Shown here piece by piece: positions 63,685 through 64,000 of a stretch of DNA of 64,000 nucleotides. Both the position numbers and the translations under genes were made by a program. A model generated the notes under the pieces. It did not search any database. It had not been told where the DNA came from and saw only the letters and a list, made by a program, of their open reading frames with translations. How positions within the stretch are numbered: position 1 is the first letter of the stretch; each line of letters begins with the position of its first letter. The stretch is from CAYQPF01 sp964419225 (lineage in GTDB: Bacteria; Cloacimonadota; Cloacimonadia; Cloacimonadales; CAYQPF01), in NCBI GenBank assembly GCA_964419225.1, contig CAYQPF010000010.1, forward strand, positions 1 through 64,000. Direction: 5' to 3'.

Positions 63685-64000
63685 ATGGAAGAAAAAGAGG
63701 ATCATAGAAAACCGGAAACAATTCAGACAGAACCGAAGTCGGAATTGAATCTGCAAGATTTGGAAGAGAAGAGATCTAAAATTGATACAATGATAAGCGT
63801 CGGTGGAGATTTAGCAGGCAAGTCTGACAGTGATAATAAAGCGAAGAATCTTCTTCTTGAAGCAATAGAACTGTGTCGTGAAATAGATTATGAATATGGT
63901 ATAGCCAAGGCCAATCAAAATCTTGGCAATCTCAGTTATGCAAATTTCGAATATCCTCAGGCCATAGATTTTTATCAGACATCTCTCAATATATATGAGA
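63685..64000 (+). CDS. TPR-repeat protein, cut by the window edge
   Basis: An open frame runs from tandem ATGs (63682, 63685) to the end of the window without a stop; at least 105 residues. An acidic N-terminus (EEKEDHRKPETIQTEPKSEL) is followed by tetratricopeptide repeats (LLLEAIELCREIDYEYGIAK + ANQNLGNLSYANFEYPQAID + FYQTSLNIYE). AGAGGT at 63672-63677 is better spaced for 63685. TTGACA near 63620 with TAATAT 16 bp later forms a plausible promoter. Proteins of this type often continue into a signalling domain, which cannot be seen here. Confidence 0.75.
   Translation, partial: MEEKEDHRKPETIQTEPKSELNLQDLEEKRSKIDTMISVGGDLAGKSDSDNKAKNLLLEAIELCREIDYEYGIAKANQNLGNLSYANFEYPQAIDFYQTSLNIYE

Overview
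The window is AT-rich chromosomal DNA of a diderm bacterium that is probably anaerobic, and it is fully occupied by ordinary bacterial genes. A P-ring gene (flgI), signal peptides, lipoboxes and large cell-surface proteins ending in a YPNPFNP-type C-terminal domain point to the FCB group. The combination of flagella, GLUG-repeat proteins with that tail, and intergenic spacers full of degenerate short repeats is most like Candidatus Cloacimonadota or a close relative. This assignment is by style, not by database match. I saw no rRNA, tRNA, CRISPR array, transposase or prophage.

Layout. 1-5.1 kb: DUF4143 ATPase, TlpA-like lipoprotein, a GLUG surface protein and a shortened YhcG-type protein. 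5.1-8.6 kb: an accessory patch with a 147-bp palindromic element, two tandem paralogues of unknown function, a radical SAM protein and a GxxExxY protein wrapped in hairpin repeats. 8.6-15.2 kb (minus strand): an overlapping housekeeping operon yqhQ-prfA-corC-ligA-nuclease, preceded by rpmE. 15.6-18.7 kb: a 1027-aa GNAT fusion. 19.5-25.3 kb: flagellar operon flgI-flgJ-flgN-flgK-csrA-flgL-fliW, so the CsrA regulator and its FliW antagonist lie among the hook-filament junction genes. 25.9-30.1 kb: a pair of large surface proteins. 30.4-33.5 kb: a polar amino-acid ABC transporter. 33.6-36.3 kb: small protein-gmhA-EamA transporter-gpsA. 36.9-39.2 kb: a second GLUG surface protein. 39.4-41.9 kb (minus): gpsA-class II aldolase-thiN. 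42.0-45.4 kb: rubrerythrin-like protein, nadC with an attenuator-like leader, a zinc-ribbon coiled-coil protein and a LuxR/DUF2087 regulator. 45.4-47.3 kb: an AbiEii-type toxin-antitoxin pair between two direct copies of a repeat. 48.6-55.9 kb: an extended macromolecular-synthesis cluster rpsU-yqeY-cvpA-mutS2-dnaG-rpoD. 56.0-57.0 kb: TetR regulator and zinc-ribbon protein. 57.4-63.5 kb: three more surface proteins. The right edge cuts a TPR protein.

Genes in most operons overlap by 1-11 bases or sit a few bases apart, usually with clear AGGAGG-type ribosome-binding sites. Several promoters are readable: TTGACA with TATAAA at 17 bp, and a recurring TTGACA-N16-TATTTT form. The flagellar operon has a candidate sigma-54 site. 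The least explained items are the paralogue pair at 5.4-6.8 kb, the GNAT fusion, the nadC leader, the repeat-bracketed toxin pair and GxxExxY gene, and the dispersed repeat families that fill nearly every spacer.
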